Source: Caulobacter rhizosphaerae
GTDB lineage: Bacteria; Pseudomonadota; Alphaproteobacteria; Caulobacterales; Caulobacteraceae
DNA: 64,000 nt
NCBI RefSeq assembly: GCF_010977555.1
Contig: NZ_CP048815.1
Location: 3,526,501 to 3,590,500 of the forward strand
Direction of reading: 5' to 3'
Of the stretch, positions 36,135-46,120 are shown piece by piece; position 1 is the first letter of the stretch, and each line of letters opens with the position of its first letter. The notes beneath the pieces were generated by a model that searched no databases, was not told the origin of the DNA, and was given only the letters and a program-made list of their open reading frames with translations. Position numbers and translations under genes: made by a program.

Positions 36135-37790
36135 ATGGCCATCATCGACACCCGCCGCGACCAGATGTTTCCCATCCTTCAGCCGGAGGAGATCGACCGC
36201 ATCCGCCGCTTCGGCGACATCGCCCACGCCAAGGCCGGCGCCGTGCTGGCCAAGGCCGGCGAGGTCTCGCCCGGAGTTATGGTGGTGCTGGAGGGCAGCG
36301 CCCGGGTCACCCGTCGCGACGCGATGGAGGAGACCCACCTGATCGCCGAGCACGGCCCCGGCGCCTTCATCGGGGAACTGGCCCAGCTGTCGAACCGTCC
36401 GTCGCTGGTCGACGTCCACGCCTTGACCGATCTGGAGGTGCTGCGGATCAAACCCGAGCGGCTGCGCGCGGTGCTGGTCGCCGAGGCCGAGCTGGGCGAG
36501 CGGATCATGCGGGCCCTGATCCTGCGCCGGGTCGGGCTGCTGGAAACCGGAGCCGGCGGCCCGGTGATCATCGGCCGGGCCGCCGACAGCGTGGTCATCC
36601 GCCTGTCCGGCTTCCTGGGTCGCAATGGCCATCCCTACCAGCATCTGGACCCCGACACCGTCGACTGCGCCAGGGTGCTGATCGAGCGGTTCTCGGTCGA
36701 CGAGGCCGAGCTGCCGATCGTGCTCTGCCCCGGCGGCCAGCTGCTGCGCCACCCGTCCAACGCCGAGCTGGCCCGCTGCATCGGCATGGTCGGCGACCTG
36801 GATCCGGACCGCGTCTACGACGTGGCCGTGGTCGGCGCGGGCCCCGCGGGGCTGGCCACCGCGGTCTACGCCGCCTCCGAGGGCCTGTCGGTGCTGGTGC
36901 TCGACACGCGGGCGTTCGGCGGCCAGGCCGGGGCCTCGGCGCGGATCGAGAACTATCTGGGCTTCCCCACCGGCGTCTCCGGCATGGCCCTGATGGCCCG
37001 GGCCTACAACCAGGCCCAGAAGTTCGGCGCCAACCTGGCCATTCCCGATGAGGTGGCCAGCCTGGACTGCGACGGCAATGACGGCCTGAGCGGCTATCAC
37101 CTGAAACTGGTCAGCGGCGAGACCACCCAGGCCAAGACCGTGGTGATCGCCAGCGGCGCCCGCTATCGGCGGCTGGACGTGCCCAATCTCGACGCGTTCG
37201 AGGGCAGCAGCGTCCACTACTGGGCCTCGCCGCTCGAGGCCAAGCTGTGCGCGGGCCAGGAGGTGGCGCTGGTCGGGGCGGGCAACTCGGCCGGCCAGGC
37301 CGCCGTCTACCTGGCCAGCCAGGTCAAGAAGGTCTGGCTGGTGATCCGCGGCAGGAGCCTGGACGCCAGCATGTCGCGCTACCTGATCGACCGCATCAAG
37401 AGCCTGCCCAACATCGAGATCGTCACCCGCAACGCGATCGTCGAGCTGGAAGGCGAGGACGGCCAGCTGCGAGCGATCCGCCACCGCGACCTCGACACCG
37501 GCGAGGAGGGTCGCTGCGAGATCAGCCACCTGTTCCTGTTCATCGGCGCCGCACCGAACACCACCTGGCTGAGCGAATGTCGGGTGGAGCTGGACAACCA
37601 CGGCTTCGTGCGCACTGGCCAGGACCTGGCGCCGGGCCATCCGTCCCTGCAGACCAGCCGCCACGGCGTGTTCGCGATCGGCGACGTGCGGGCGGGTTCG
37701 GTCAAGCGCGTGGCGGCGGCGGTCGGCGAAGGCGCCCAGGTGGTGGCCGCCATCCACGCCTATCTGGCCGAACCGGTGACGACGGCCTGA
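36135..37790 (+). CDS. cNMP-binding / thioredoxin-reductase-like FAD oxidoreductase fusion
   Basis: A 551-residue protein of three parts. Residues about 10-130 are a cyclic-nucleotide-binding domain ('GVMVVLEGSARV', 'GAFIGELAQLS'). Residues 143-225 look like a thioredoxin/glutaredoxin-like fold without catalytic cysteines ('FLGRNGHPYQHLD', 'LPIVLCPGGQLLRHPS'). Residues 230-545 are a FAD/NAD(P) reductase with GAGPAGLA (233) and GAGNSAGQ (381). The CxxC disulfide of thioredoxin reductase is replaced (WASPLEA), so it cannot act as a normal TrxR. Cytoplasmic; the electron acceptor is unknown. Confidence 0.88.
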   Translation: MAIIDTRRDQMFPILQPEEIDRIRRFGDIAHAKAGAVLAKAGEVSPGVMVVLEGSARVTRRDAMEETHLIAEHGPGAFIGELAQLSNRPSLVDVHALTDLEVLRIKPERLRAVLVAEAELGERIMRALILRRVGLLETGAGGPVIIGRAADSVVIRLSGFLGRNGHPYQHLDPDTVDCARVLIERFSVDEAELPIVLCPGGQLLRHPSNAELARCIGMVGDLDPDRVYDVAVVGAGPAGLATAVYAASEGLSVLVLDTRAFGGQAGASARIENYLGFPTGVSGMALMARAYNQAQKFGANLAIPDEVASLDCDGNDGLSGYHLKLVSGETTQAKTVVIASGARYRRLDVPNLDAFEGSSVHYWASPLEAKLCAGQEVALVGAGNSAGQAAVYLASQVKKVWLVIRGRSLDASMSRYLIDRIKSLPNIEIVTRNAIVELEGEDGQLRAIRHRDLDTGEEGRCEISHLFLFIGAAPNTTWLSECRVELDNHGFVRTGQDLAPGHPSLQTSRHGVFAIGDVRAGSVKRVAAAVGEGAQVVAAIHAYLAEPVTTA

Positions 37791-37883
37791 GCCGAACCCT
37801 CTTCACAGGCCAGGATTACGCATCCTTAAATTGCGACCGGGCGCGCGAACGTCGATCGTCCAGCCGACAAGGGGATCGAACTG

Positions 37884-39245
37884 ATGAAGTTGACGATAGC
37901 GCTCGGCGCGACCTGCCTGCTGGCCGCCTCTCCCGCCCTGGCCGCCGCGCCGGCTTGCGCCGTGCCGGACTACGCCAAGCAGGCGCAAGACCTGATCAGG
38001 CCCTACCTGGAGGCCGAAAGCTTCAGCGGGTCGATCCTGGTGGCCAAGGACGGCGCGCCGGTGTGGCGCGAGAGCTTCGGCGCGGCCAACCGCGAATGGG
38101 ACGTGGCCAACACCGCCGACACCAAGTTCCGCCTCGGCTCGATCACCAAGCAGTTCACCGCCACGGCGATCCTGCAACTGGTCGACCAGGGCAAGCTGTC
38201 GGTCGACGATCCGATCTCGAAATACTACGCCGACGCCCCGGCCGCCTGGTCGAAGGTGACGATCAAACACCTGCTGACCCATACCTCGGGGATCCCCAGC
38301 TACACCGCCCTGCCCGGCTTCTTCGAGAAGAACTCCAAGCTGCCGCTGACCCCCGAGGAGATCGTCAAGCTGACTCGGGACCTGCCGCTCGAATTCGAGC
38401 CGGGCGCGAAGTACAACTACGACAACACCGGCTACATCCTGCTCGGCTATGTGATCGAGAAGGTCTCGGGCGAAACCTACGCCGACTACCTGGCCAAGCA
38501 CATCTTCACGCCGCTGGGCATGAAGGATACCGGCTACGACGTCTCCGGCGTGATCCTGCGCCATCGGGCCTCGGGCTACCAGGGCTCCAAGGAGGGCTGG
38601 AGGAACGCCGACTATCTGGACATGACCCTGCCCTATGCGGCCGGCTCGCTCTATTCCACGACCGGCGACCTGCTGATCTGGGACCGGGCCCTGGCCGACG
38701 GCAAGATCCTGACCCCGGCTTCGCGGCAGGCGATGTTTACCGACTATGGCCACGAATACGGGTTCGGCTGGCGGGTCGACACCGATGACGGCCACGCACG
38801 GGTCGGCCACGGCGGCGGGATCAACGGTTTTTCGACGGGCATCGCGCGCTACCCCAAGGACGGCGTCGTCGCCATCGTCCTGGCCAACTACAACGCGTCT
38901 CCCTCCAGCAGCATCTCCGACAATCTGGCGGGGCTGTGCGTCGGAACCTATCAGCCGCCCAAGGCGATCGCCCTGCCGGTCGCGACCCTCGACCGCTATG
39001 TCGGCGACTATGTCCTGTCGCCGACCTTCACCCTGACGATCACTCGCCAGGGCGAGCAGTTGATCAGCCAGGGCACGAACCAAGGCCCTGTACCGATCTA
39101 CGCCAGCGCCCCCGGCGAGTTCTTCGCCAAGACGGTCAACGCCAAGATCAGCTTCACCCAGTCTGGAGACGCTCCGGCCACGGCGCTGGTGCTGCACCAG
39201 GGCGGTCGGGACCGGACGGCGCCGAGGGTGGAGGTTAAGCCCTAG
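37884..39245 (+). CDS. Secreted serine hydrolase, class C beta-lactamase fold
   Basis: A 453-residue protein with a signal peptide (cleavage after residue 20-22). The SxxK motif SITK (Ser86, Lys89), the YxN motif in 'YNYDNTGY' and the HGG triad in 'GHGGGINGF' are in the order of AmpC/esterase EstB/DD-peptidase enzymes. A C-terminal extension of about 100 residues resembles the DUF3471-like domain of this group. Could be a D-aminopeptidase, esterase or carboxypeptidase; a real beta-lactamase is less likely. Confidence 0.88.
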   Translation: MKLTIALGATCLLAASPALAAAPACAVPDYAKQAQDLIRPYLEAESFSGSILVAKDGAPVWRESFGAANREWDVANTADTKFRLGSITKQFTATAILQLVDQGKLSVDDPISKYYADAPAAWSKVTIKHLLTHTSGIPSYTALPGFFEKNSKLPLTPEEIVKLTRDLPLEFEPGAKYNYDNTGYILLGYVIEKVSGETYADYLAKHIFTPLGMKDTGYDVSGVILRHRASGYQGSKEGWRNADYLDMTLPYAAGSLYSTTGDLLIWDRALADGKILTPASRQAMFTDYGHEYGFGWRVDTDDGHARVGHGGGINGFSTGIARYPKDGVVAIVLANYNASPSSSISDNLAGLCVGTYQPPKAIALPVATLDRYVGDYVLSPTFTLTITRQGEQLISQGTNQGPVPIYASAPGEFFAKTVNAKISFTQSGDAPATALVLHQGGRDRTAPRVEVKP

Positions 39246-39261
39246 GATGCTGCAGCTCACG

Positions 39262-39392
39262 CCGGCGCCCCCCTACGGATCGCTTCGCGACCGTCTTCCC
39301 CCATAGGGGGAAGAGCCTCGCGCCTAAGGCTCCGCCCCCTCGCCGCGACAGACCGCGAAGCGGTCGGGGGGCAAGTGGGAGCCCCCAAAGCA
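39262..39392. repeat. Structured intergenic element between hydrolase and tuf
   Basis: Several short inverted repeats follow each other: CTTCCCCC/GGGGGAAG around ATA (39295-39313) and GACCGC/GCGGTC around GAA (about 39351-39365), with a related GGATCGCTTCGCGACC upstream. The purine/pyrimidine blocks (CTCCGCCCCCT, GGGGGGCAAGTGGGAGCC) resemble repetitive palindromes common in intergenic regions of alphaproteobacteria. Whether it is repeated in the genome cannot be seen here. Confidence 0.45.
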
Positions 39393-39421
39393 AAAGGCCC
39401 CGGAGTCTTCTCCGGGGCCTT
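39386..39421 (-). terminator. Intrinsic terminator after tuf
   Basis: A perfect 12-bp stem (39394-39405 and 39410-39421) with a 4-base loop, followed on the minus strand by TTTTGCTTT. It lies about 100 bases past the tuf stop. Confidence 0.88.
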
Positions 39422-39522
39422 CGCATGTCTCAGCCGAAGCTGGATCGTTCGAGGTTACTCGACGATCTTGGCGCGCCAGAAACGCATGCGTTTCTGGCCA
39501 CTAAGCATGGTCGAGAAAATCG

Positions 39523-40713
<1,191 letters not shown>

Positions 40714-40767
40714 CGTCTCTACCTTCGCGCCGGCGGGCTTGTTTCAGGGAATTTCAGTATTGGGAGC

Positions 40768-40841
40768 TGGAGCGGGTAGCGGGAATCGAACCCGCATCCT
40801 CAGCTTGGAAGGCTGCTGCACTACCATTGTGCTATACCCGC
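40768..40841 (-). tRNA. tRNA-Gly (TCC)
   Basis: 74 bases including an encoded CCA. Acceptor arms GCGGGTA/TACCCGC, a T-arm with GTTCGATTC, and the anticodon loop CTTCCAA (anticodon TCC) fold correctly, with one mismatch at the top of the anticodon stem. It lies 55 bases before tuf on the same strand. Confidence 0.95.
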
Positions 40842-40917
40842 CAAGCTAGCGGGGTCGCGATCGGCTCCCGGTCTGGCTTCTTTGGGGTCCAGGCCTCGTT
40901 GGAGCTCTCGTCGCGCG

Positions 40918-41003
40918 TGGTGGGGGAAGTAGGACTCGAACCTACGAAGGCGTACGCCAGGGGATTTACAGTCCCCCCCCTTTGCCACTCGGGACATTCC
41001 CCC
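40918..41003 (-). tRNA. tRNA-Tyr (GTA)
   Basis: 86 bases including CCA. Class II tRNA with a long variable arm (around TGGCGTACGCC), acceptor arms GGGGGAA/TTCCCCC and anticodon loop CTGTAAA (anticodon GTA). Upstream partner of tRNA-Gly and tuf. Confidence 0.95.
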
Positions 41004-41174
41004 AGCGCGCGACAGAGTTCCTTCAAAGCGGCCCTCCCCTCCTCGAAACCGGCGGCGGACCGCCCGTCACGAAAAAGGAACAAAAGCTTCCTCGAGACCG
41101 GTGAGACGGTGCTAAAGCAGCGCCGCCCTGGCTCTTGGAAACCCTCAGGGCCCCAAATCGGAGCGCGTCTTATA

Positions 41175-41993
41175 GTGTCCTCTCATTCCGAACGCAACGA
41201 CCGGAAAAAGCCTTCTTCGCCCGGACGTGATTTTCGTTCCAAGCCTCGGGAAAACAACAAGTTTTCCAAGGGCCAGGGCGACGCCAAGGACTGGATCTGG
41301 GGGATTCACGCCGTCGAGGCCGCGCTTTCCAACCCCGCCAGGCCGGTTCCAAAACGCCTTCTGGCCACCCCCGATCGGGCCAAGCGACTCGCTCCGGCGC
41401 TCAGCCGCGCGCCCTTCCTGCAGATCATGGAGGGCGCCGACATCGCCCGCCAGCTGCCGGCCGGCGCGGTGCACCAGGGCCTGGCTCTGAAGATCGACGA
41501 GCCGGAGATGCTCAGCGTCCACGACCTGGGGACCCCGGCCCAGGGCCTGCTGGTGATGCTGGACCAGATCACCGACCCGCAAAACATCGGCGCGATCTTC
41601 CGCTCGGCCGCCGCCTTCGGGGCCAAGGGGGTGATTCTCCAGGACCGCCACGCCCCCGCCCTGACCGGCGTGCTGGCCAAGACCGCCGTCGGGGCGGTGG
41701 ACAAGATCGCCCACGCGCGCGTGGTCAATCTCTCGCGGGCCCTGGAGGAACTGGCCGACCTGGGCTGGCGCGCCGTGGGGCTGGCCGGCGAGGCCGAGGG
41801 CACGCTGGACCAGGTGCTGGACGATCGTCCCACGGTGCTGGTGCTGGGATCCGAGGGCGAGGGCGTACGCAGGCTCGTCGCCGAGCACTGCGACGTAATG
41901 GGCAAGATCGCCATGCCCGGCGGCTTCGAGAGCCTGAATGTGTCCGCCGCTGCGGCAGTGGCGCTCTACGAGGCGTCCAAAGTTCGCGCCTGA
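41175..41993 (+). CDS. rlmB: 23S rRNA 2'-O-methyltransferase, TrmH/SpoU family
   Basis: A 272-residue SPOUT methyltransferase. The N-terminal substrate-binding domain begins with 'WIWGIHAVEAALSNP'. The knotted catalytic domain shows 'LDQITDPQNIGAIFRSA', 'LVLGSEGEGVRRL' and 'IAMPGGFESLNVSAAAAV', the three SpoU motifs. RlmB methylates G2251 of 23S rRNA; this function is the likely one. The start is uncertain: GTG at 41175 has no clear ribosome binding site, and a Lys/Ser/Arg-rich tail of about 40 residues precedes the homology. It diverges from tRNA-Tyr/tRNA-Gly/tuf. Confidence 0.88.
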   Translation: MSSHSERNDRKKPSSPGRDFRSKPRENNKFSKGQGDAKDWIWGIHAVEAALSNPARPVPKRLLATPDRAKRLAPALSRAPFLQIMEGADIARQLPAGAVHQGLALKIDEPEMLSVHDLGTPAQGLLVMLDQITDPQNIGAIFRSAAAFGAKGVILQDRHAPALTGVLAKTAVGAVDKIAHARVVNLSRALEELADLGWRAVGLAGEAEGTLDQVLDDRPTVLVLGSEGEGVRRLVAEHCDVMGKIAMPGGFESLNVSAAAAVALYEASKVRA

Positions 41994-42115
41994 GAAGAAA
42001 CCGGTTCGTGAATCGCCGTTAACCGTTTTGATTTCAGGGCCACGACATGGTTTTCTCAAGCGGGGACGCGAGGCTCGGCTTGGCGCAGACATCAGACAGC
42101 AAATCGAGGGAGCCG

Positions 42116-43600
42116 ATGGCGCCTAACACAGTTCGTTCGGCGGCGCTCCGTTCGGCGTTTCTGGCCGGCTGCGCCGCAAGCGTCCTGATGATCGCCGGCT
42201 GCGGCGCGCGCGCGCCGGTCGAGGCCCCGCCCGCCGCCCCGACGGCGTTCGGTTACGACACCCCGCAGGCCACCGACCCGAGGGATACGCCGGCCGACGG
42301 CCTGCTGGGCGGCCCGCCCAGCGCCGCGGACTCCCAGGTTCCCGTCGCCGCGACCGAGTCCCCCCTGAAGACCTGGCGGCGTCCCGACGGAACCCTGGTC
42401 ACGGCCATGGAGCCGATCGCCGATCCGGAGGACTCGCCGTCCTCCGTCCGCGGGCCCGTGCGCCCCCATGTCCGCGCGGCCGCTCGCGCTCACGCCCGCG
42501 TCCGCGTCCGCCATGAGCGGTCCGCGCCGGTCGCGCCTGCCCGCCACGCCCATGTGGCGTCGGCGCCCGTCACGCCTGTCCGGGCCGCGCCTGTCCGGGC
42601 CGCCCCCCCGGTCGCCCGTGCCGTAGCCCGCCCTGCGTCCAAACCGGCGCCGGTCGCCGCGCCCGCGCCCAGGCCGGTGGCCGTGGCCCCCGCCCCGGCT
42701 CCGTTGAAGCCGATCGCCGCCGTCCAGCCGGCCAAGGTCCCGGCCCCGGCGCCGGTGGTCGCGCCGATCACCCCGGCCGCGCCAACCGGCACGCCGGAAG
42801 CGCCGCTGCAGGCGCTGCAGGCGGCCGTCGGGCCCGAAGCCGCCCGGGGCGCGACCCTGGCCGTGGCGCAAAGCCTGACCGCGGGCCAGGAAGGCCAGGT
42901 CACCCTGTCCCTGCCCGCCAACCTGGGCGACCGGATCAGGGCGGAGGCCGCCAGGCTGGGCCTGGCCCAGACGGCCCGGAAGATCAGCGCCCATGCCGAT
43001 CTGCGGGGCCAGGGCTATGACATCGCGCCGAGCGGCCGCCAGACCGCCGTGGTCAAGCCCGGCCAGCCGGCCACCTTCGCCTGGCAGGTCAAGCCGACCG
43101 CCGCCGCCCAGGGCTCGCTGAAGGCCGAGTTCGGCGTGAGCTTGAGCGGCGCCAAGCCGGCCCAGGATCTCACCCTGGGCTCGATCGCCAGGCAGGTGGC
43201 GCCGATCGAGGACGCGGTGAAGGACAAGGCCGAGCGTCTCAAGGGCGCCTTGCCCGACCTGAGCCGCTACGCGACGGTGGACGTGCCGGGCGTGGGCAAG
43301 ATCCCGGGCAAGTCGCTGCTGGGCGGCGCCCTGGTGCTGCTGGCCCTGCTGATCCTGGTGGTGATCTCGCGCAACGCCGCCGCGGCCCAGGCCAGGGCCC
43401 AGGCCGAACGCCGGCGCAGGGTCCGCACCCAGACCGACTACGGCCAGGACCACATGGTGTTCGACACCCCGAGGAGCCCGGCGACGCCGCCCCCGCACGG
43501 CGGTCCAGGCCGACCGGAGCATAACCCGTTCGAGACCCCCGCGTCCGATGCGCCCGGCCGCGACGGCGCCGCGCGCAAGGAACTCGAGTCGGTGGACTAA
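42116..43600 (+). CDS. Proline/alanine-rich lipoprotein with a C-terminal membrane segment
   Basis: A 494-residue protein I do not recognise as a named family. A lipoprotein signal ends in the box IAGC (Cys29). Residues about 100-240 are Pro/Ala/Val/Arg-rich and probably extended. Residues about 245-390 form a folded domain ('GQEGQVTLSLPANLGDRI', 'FAWQVKP') of beta character. A single strong membrane segment lies near 403-422, followed by a charged tail. It would thus be tied to a membrane at both ends. ATG at 42116 with GGGAG; an earlier ATG (42047) lacks one. Confidence 0.72.
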   Translation: MAPNTVRSAALRSAFLAGCAASVLMIAGCGARAPVEAPPAAPTAFGYDTPQATDPRDTPADGLLGGPPSAADSQVPVAATESPLKTWRRPDGTLVTAMEPIADPEDSPSSVRGPVRPHVRAAARAHARVRVRHERSAPVAPARHAHVASAPVTPVRAAPVRAAPPVARAVARPASKPAPVAAPAPRPVAVAPAPAPLKPIAAVQPAKVPAPAPVVAPITPAAPTGTPEAPLQALQAAVGPEAARGATLAVAQSLTAGQEGQVTLSLPANLGDRIRAEAARLGLAQTARKISAHADLRGQGYDIAPSGRQTAVVKPGQPATFAWQVKPTAAAQGSLKAEFGVSLSGAKPAQDLTLGSIARQVAPIEDAVKDKAERLKGALPDLSRYATVDVPGVGKIPGKSLLGGALVLLALLILVVISRNAAAAQARAQAERRRRVRTQTDYGQDHMVFDTPRSPATPPPHGGPGRPEHNPFETPASDAPGRDGAARKELESVD

Positions 43601-43642
43601 CGGACGCTTGCCAGACCCGCCCGCCTGACGCATTGAGGCCGC

Positions 43643-44386
43643 ATGTTTGACGCGCTCCTCGCCCAGGTGGGCGGACTGAACGGTCCGTTCGCGGCTTTCC
43701 TGTCCGTCCTGATGATCGACCTCGTCCTGGCTGGCGACAACGCCGTGGCCGTGGGCCTGGCCGCCGGCGGCCTGCCGGCCAAGGACCGCAAGAAGGTCAT
43801 CCTCTACGGCTTGGGCGCGGCCGTGGTGTTGCGCATTAGCTTCGCCCTGATCACCACCTGGCTGCTGGGCGTGATCGGCCTGCTGCTGGCCGGCGGCGTG
43901 CTCTTGCTGTGGGTCTGCTGGAAGATGTGGCGCGAGCTGCGCGAGCAGATCACCCACGACCAGGAGGACGCCCGCGCCATCCTGGACAACAATCCGGCCA
44001 CCGAACCGCGCGTCAAACCGGCCAAGAGCTTCAAGCAGGCCTTCCTGCAGGTGCTGATCGCCGACGTCTCGATGTCGCTGGACAACGTGCTGGCCGTGGC
44101 CGGCGCGGCCCGGGAGCATCCGGCCATCCTGGTATTCGGCCTGCTGCTGTCGATCATCCTGATGGGCGTGGCCGCCACCGCCATCGCTAACCTGCTGCAC
44201 AAGCACCGCTGGATCGGCTTCATCGGCTTGGCCATCGTGCTGTACGTCGCCGTGCACATGATCTGGGAGGGCCATCGCAGCGTGGTCATCGACCTGCACA
44301 AGACCGACGCCTACAACGCCGCCGCCCCCTCGTTCCTCGACATCAAGCCGGACGAGCTGGCCGCCCACAACAAGCACAAGAAATGA
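43643..44386 (+). CDS. TerC-family membrane protein (YjbE/YkoY type)
   Basis: A 247-residue protein with about seven membrane spans. The acidic motifs 'DLVLAGDNAVAV' and 'DVSMSLDNVLAVAGA', one in each half, are the likely metal sites of the TerC family, whose studied members export Mn2+ during secretion. No manganese riboswitch fits into the 42 bases upstream. The stop overlaps the DUF423 start (ATGA). Confidence 0.88.
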   Translation: MFDALLAQVGGLNGPFAAFLSVLMIDLVLAGDNAVAVGLAAGGLPAKDRKKVILYGLGAAVVLRISFALITTWLLGVIGLLLAGGVLLLWVCWKMWRELREQITHDQEDARAILDNNPATEPRVKPAKSFKQAFLQVLIADVSMSLDNVLAVAGAAREHPAILVFGLLLSIILMGVAATAIANLLHKHRWIGFIGLAIVLYVAVHMIWEGHRSVVIDLHKTDAYNAAAPSFLDIKPDELAAHNKHKK

Positions 44387-44778
44387 TGCTGGGCCCGGCC
44401 CTCGTCGTCCGCCTGGCCGCTCTCAGCGGCTTCCTGGGCGTGGCGTTCGGCGCCTTCGCCGCCCACGGCGCCAAGGACGCCCGGGCGGCCGAGCTGCTGC
44501 ACACCGGATCGCTGTACCAGATGACCCACGCCCTGGCGGTGTTCGGCTGGCTGGCGGTGCGCCAAGCCGGCCAAGACGGGGCCGGCGGCAAGGTCGGCGT
44601 CGAGGTCCCTTCGCTGTTCCTGGCCGGAACCGTGCTGTTTTCGGGATCGCTGTACGCCCTGGCTTTCGGCGCGCCGCGCGCTCTGGGCATGGTCACGCCG
44701 TTCGGCGGCCTGTGCTTCCTGGCCGGCTGGCTGCTGCTGGCCTGGCGAGCGGGTACGATCGCGGATCGAAGGGCTTAA
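44383..44778 (+). CDS. DUF423 family small membrane protein
   Basis: A 131-residue protein with four hydrophobic segments. The N-terminal 'SGFLGVAFGAFAAHGAK' is the signature of DUF423 (E. coli YgdD). The function of the family is unknown. Coupled to terC by an ATGA overlap; its end overlaps by 4 bases the end of the convergent Bcr/CflA gene. Confidence 0.9.
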   Translation: MMLGPALVVRLAALSGFLGVAFGAFAAHGAKDARAAELLHTGSLYQMTHALAVFGWLAVRQAGQDGAGGKVGVEVPSLFLAGTVLFSGSLYALAFGAPRALGMVTPFGGLCFLAGWLLLAWRAGTIADRRA

Positions 44779-46001
44779 GCCGCCATCCTGCCGCGCCGGT
44801 CCTTGGGGACCGCCAGGCCGAAGATCGCCAGGCTGGAGCCCACCAGGCAGGCGAACATCACCGCCGCCACGGGCTTGGGCGTGCCGTCGTGCAGCAGGCC
44901 GCCCGCCCAAGAGGCCAGGGCTCCGGCCCCGAACGAGATGCCCCCCATCAGGGCCGAGGTCGAGCCCGCCCGGCTGGGATCGACGCTCAGCGCCCCGGCC
45001 ATGGTGTTGCCGCTCATCAGGCCGTAGCTCGACAGCGCCGCGAACAGCAATGGCAGAACCGTGAACTGTCCGCCCAGGCCGCTCCAGGCCGCAGCCGCCA
45101 GCAGCAGGGCGGCGACGATCGAGGCGATGCTGGCCCGCACCAGCACCCGGTCGGGCGTCGAGCGGCGCAGCAGCAGGCGGTTGACCTGGCTGGCGCCGAT
45201 GATGCCGACCGCGTTGAGGGCGAAGATGATGTTGAACACCAGCGGGGTGTGGCCGTAGGTCCCCATCACCAGGTCCGGCGCGGTCGAGATGTAGGTGAAC
45301 AGGGTGGCGCCGTTCAGGGCCCCCGCGAGGCAGTAACCGACCAGCCGCCTCTGCCGCAGCAGGGCCAGGTAGGCGCGGAAAGGGTTCTCCGAGCGCGCCT
45401 GCACGGCCGTGGCCTCGGACCGCGACTCCGCGAGGCTCAGGCTGATCCACAGGCCGATCAGCAGGCCGAAGGCCACCAGCGTCCAGAACACGCCGCGCCA
45501 GCCGGCGAAGAACTGGACGACGCCGCCGAACTGCGGGGCCAGAACCGGGGCCAGGCCCATGATCAGGGTCATCAGCGACAGCACCCGCGCCGTGTCGGCG
45601 TGATTGAACTTGTCGCGCACCACCGCCCGGGCGATCACCGCGCCCGCGCAGCCGCCCAGAGCCTGGACGAAGCGCGCGGCGATCAGCACCTGGATCGAGG
45701 GCGCGGTGGCGCAGACCACCGAGGCGGCGATGAAGATGCCGATCCCCAGCAACAACGGCAGGCGGCGTCCGAACCGGTCCGAGGCGGGTCCGTAGAGGAA
45801 CTGGCCGATCGCCATGCCGGCGAAGAACGCCGCCAGGGTGGCCTGAACGTCCTCGGCCCCCGCGTGCAGGGTCCGGCCGATGTCAGGCATGCTGGACAGG
45901 TACATGTCGATCGACATCGGCGCGAAGGCCGTCAGGGCGCCCAACATCAGGACGAGCCGCCAGGGGGTGGCGGCGGGCGCGGGCGGTGCGTTGTCGGTCA
46001 T
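44775..46001 (-). CDS. Bcr/CflA-family multidrug MFS exporter
   Basis: A 408-residue transporter with 12 spans. 'FAPMSIDMYLSSMPDI' near residue 22 and 'GQFLYGPASDRFGRR' (motif A) are typical of the Bcr/CflA (bicyclomycin/sulfonamide/chloramphenicol) branch of the DHA1 family. It is probably a proton-driven drug exporter. Single gene; convergent with DUF423, divergent from the epoxide-hydrolase-like gene. Confidence 0.9.
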   Translation of the reverse strand: MTDNAPPAPAATPWRLVLMLGALTAFAPMSIDMYLSSMPDIGRTLHAGAEDVQATLAAFFAGMAIGQFLYGPASDRFGRRLPLLLGIGIFIAASVVCATAPSIQVLIAARFVQALGGCAGAVIARAVVRDKFNHADTARVLSLMTLIMGLAPVLAPQFGGVVQFFAGWRGVFWTLVAFGLLIGLWISLSLAESRSEATAVQARSENPFRAYLALLRQRRLVGYCLAGALNGATLFTYISTAPDLVMGTYGHTPLVFNIIFALNAVGIIGASQVNRLLLRRSTPDRVLVRASIASIVAALLLAAAAWSGLGGQFTVLPLLFAALSSYGLMSGNTMAGALSVDPSRAGSTSALMGGISFGAGALASWAGGLLHDGTPKPVAAVMFACLVGSSLAIFGLAVPKDRRGRMAA

Positions 46002-46120
46002 GGGGGCGCTTTTACGCTTGTTTTCCCCAGGGGTAAGTCCTTGACCGTAGGAATCGCGGCCTTGCCCGGCGCGACGCCCGCCGGCAAAGTGATCAACAAT
46101 AACATACAGCAGGAAACGCC

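Noticed and set aside
36048..37757. Long minus-strand frame opposite the cNMP-binding oxidoreductase
   Set aside because: Histidine/glutamine/valine-rich shadow; the plus strand encodes a full FAD/NAD(P) protein.
40918..41003. The run of eight C/G in the tRNA-Tyr gene as a sequencing slip
   Set aside because: The run falls at the D-arm/anticodon-stem junction and the tRNA folds normally with it.
40827..41174. Upstream extension of rlmB through the tRNA-Tyr gene
   Set aside because: The frame stays open by chance through the tRNA; protein homology begins near 41280.
43600..43643. A manganese (yybP-ykoY) riboswitch before the TerC gene
   Set aside because: The gap is only 42 bases, too short for the aptamer, and no matching core was seen.
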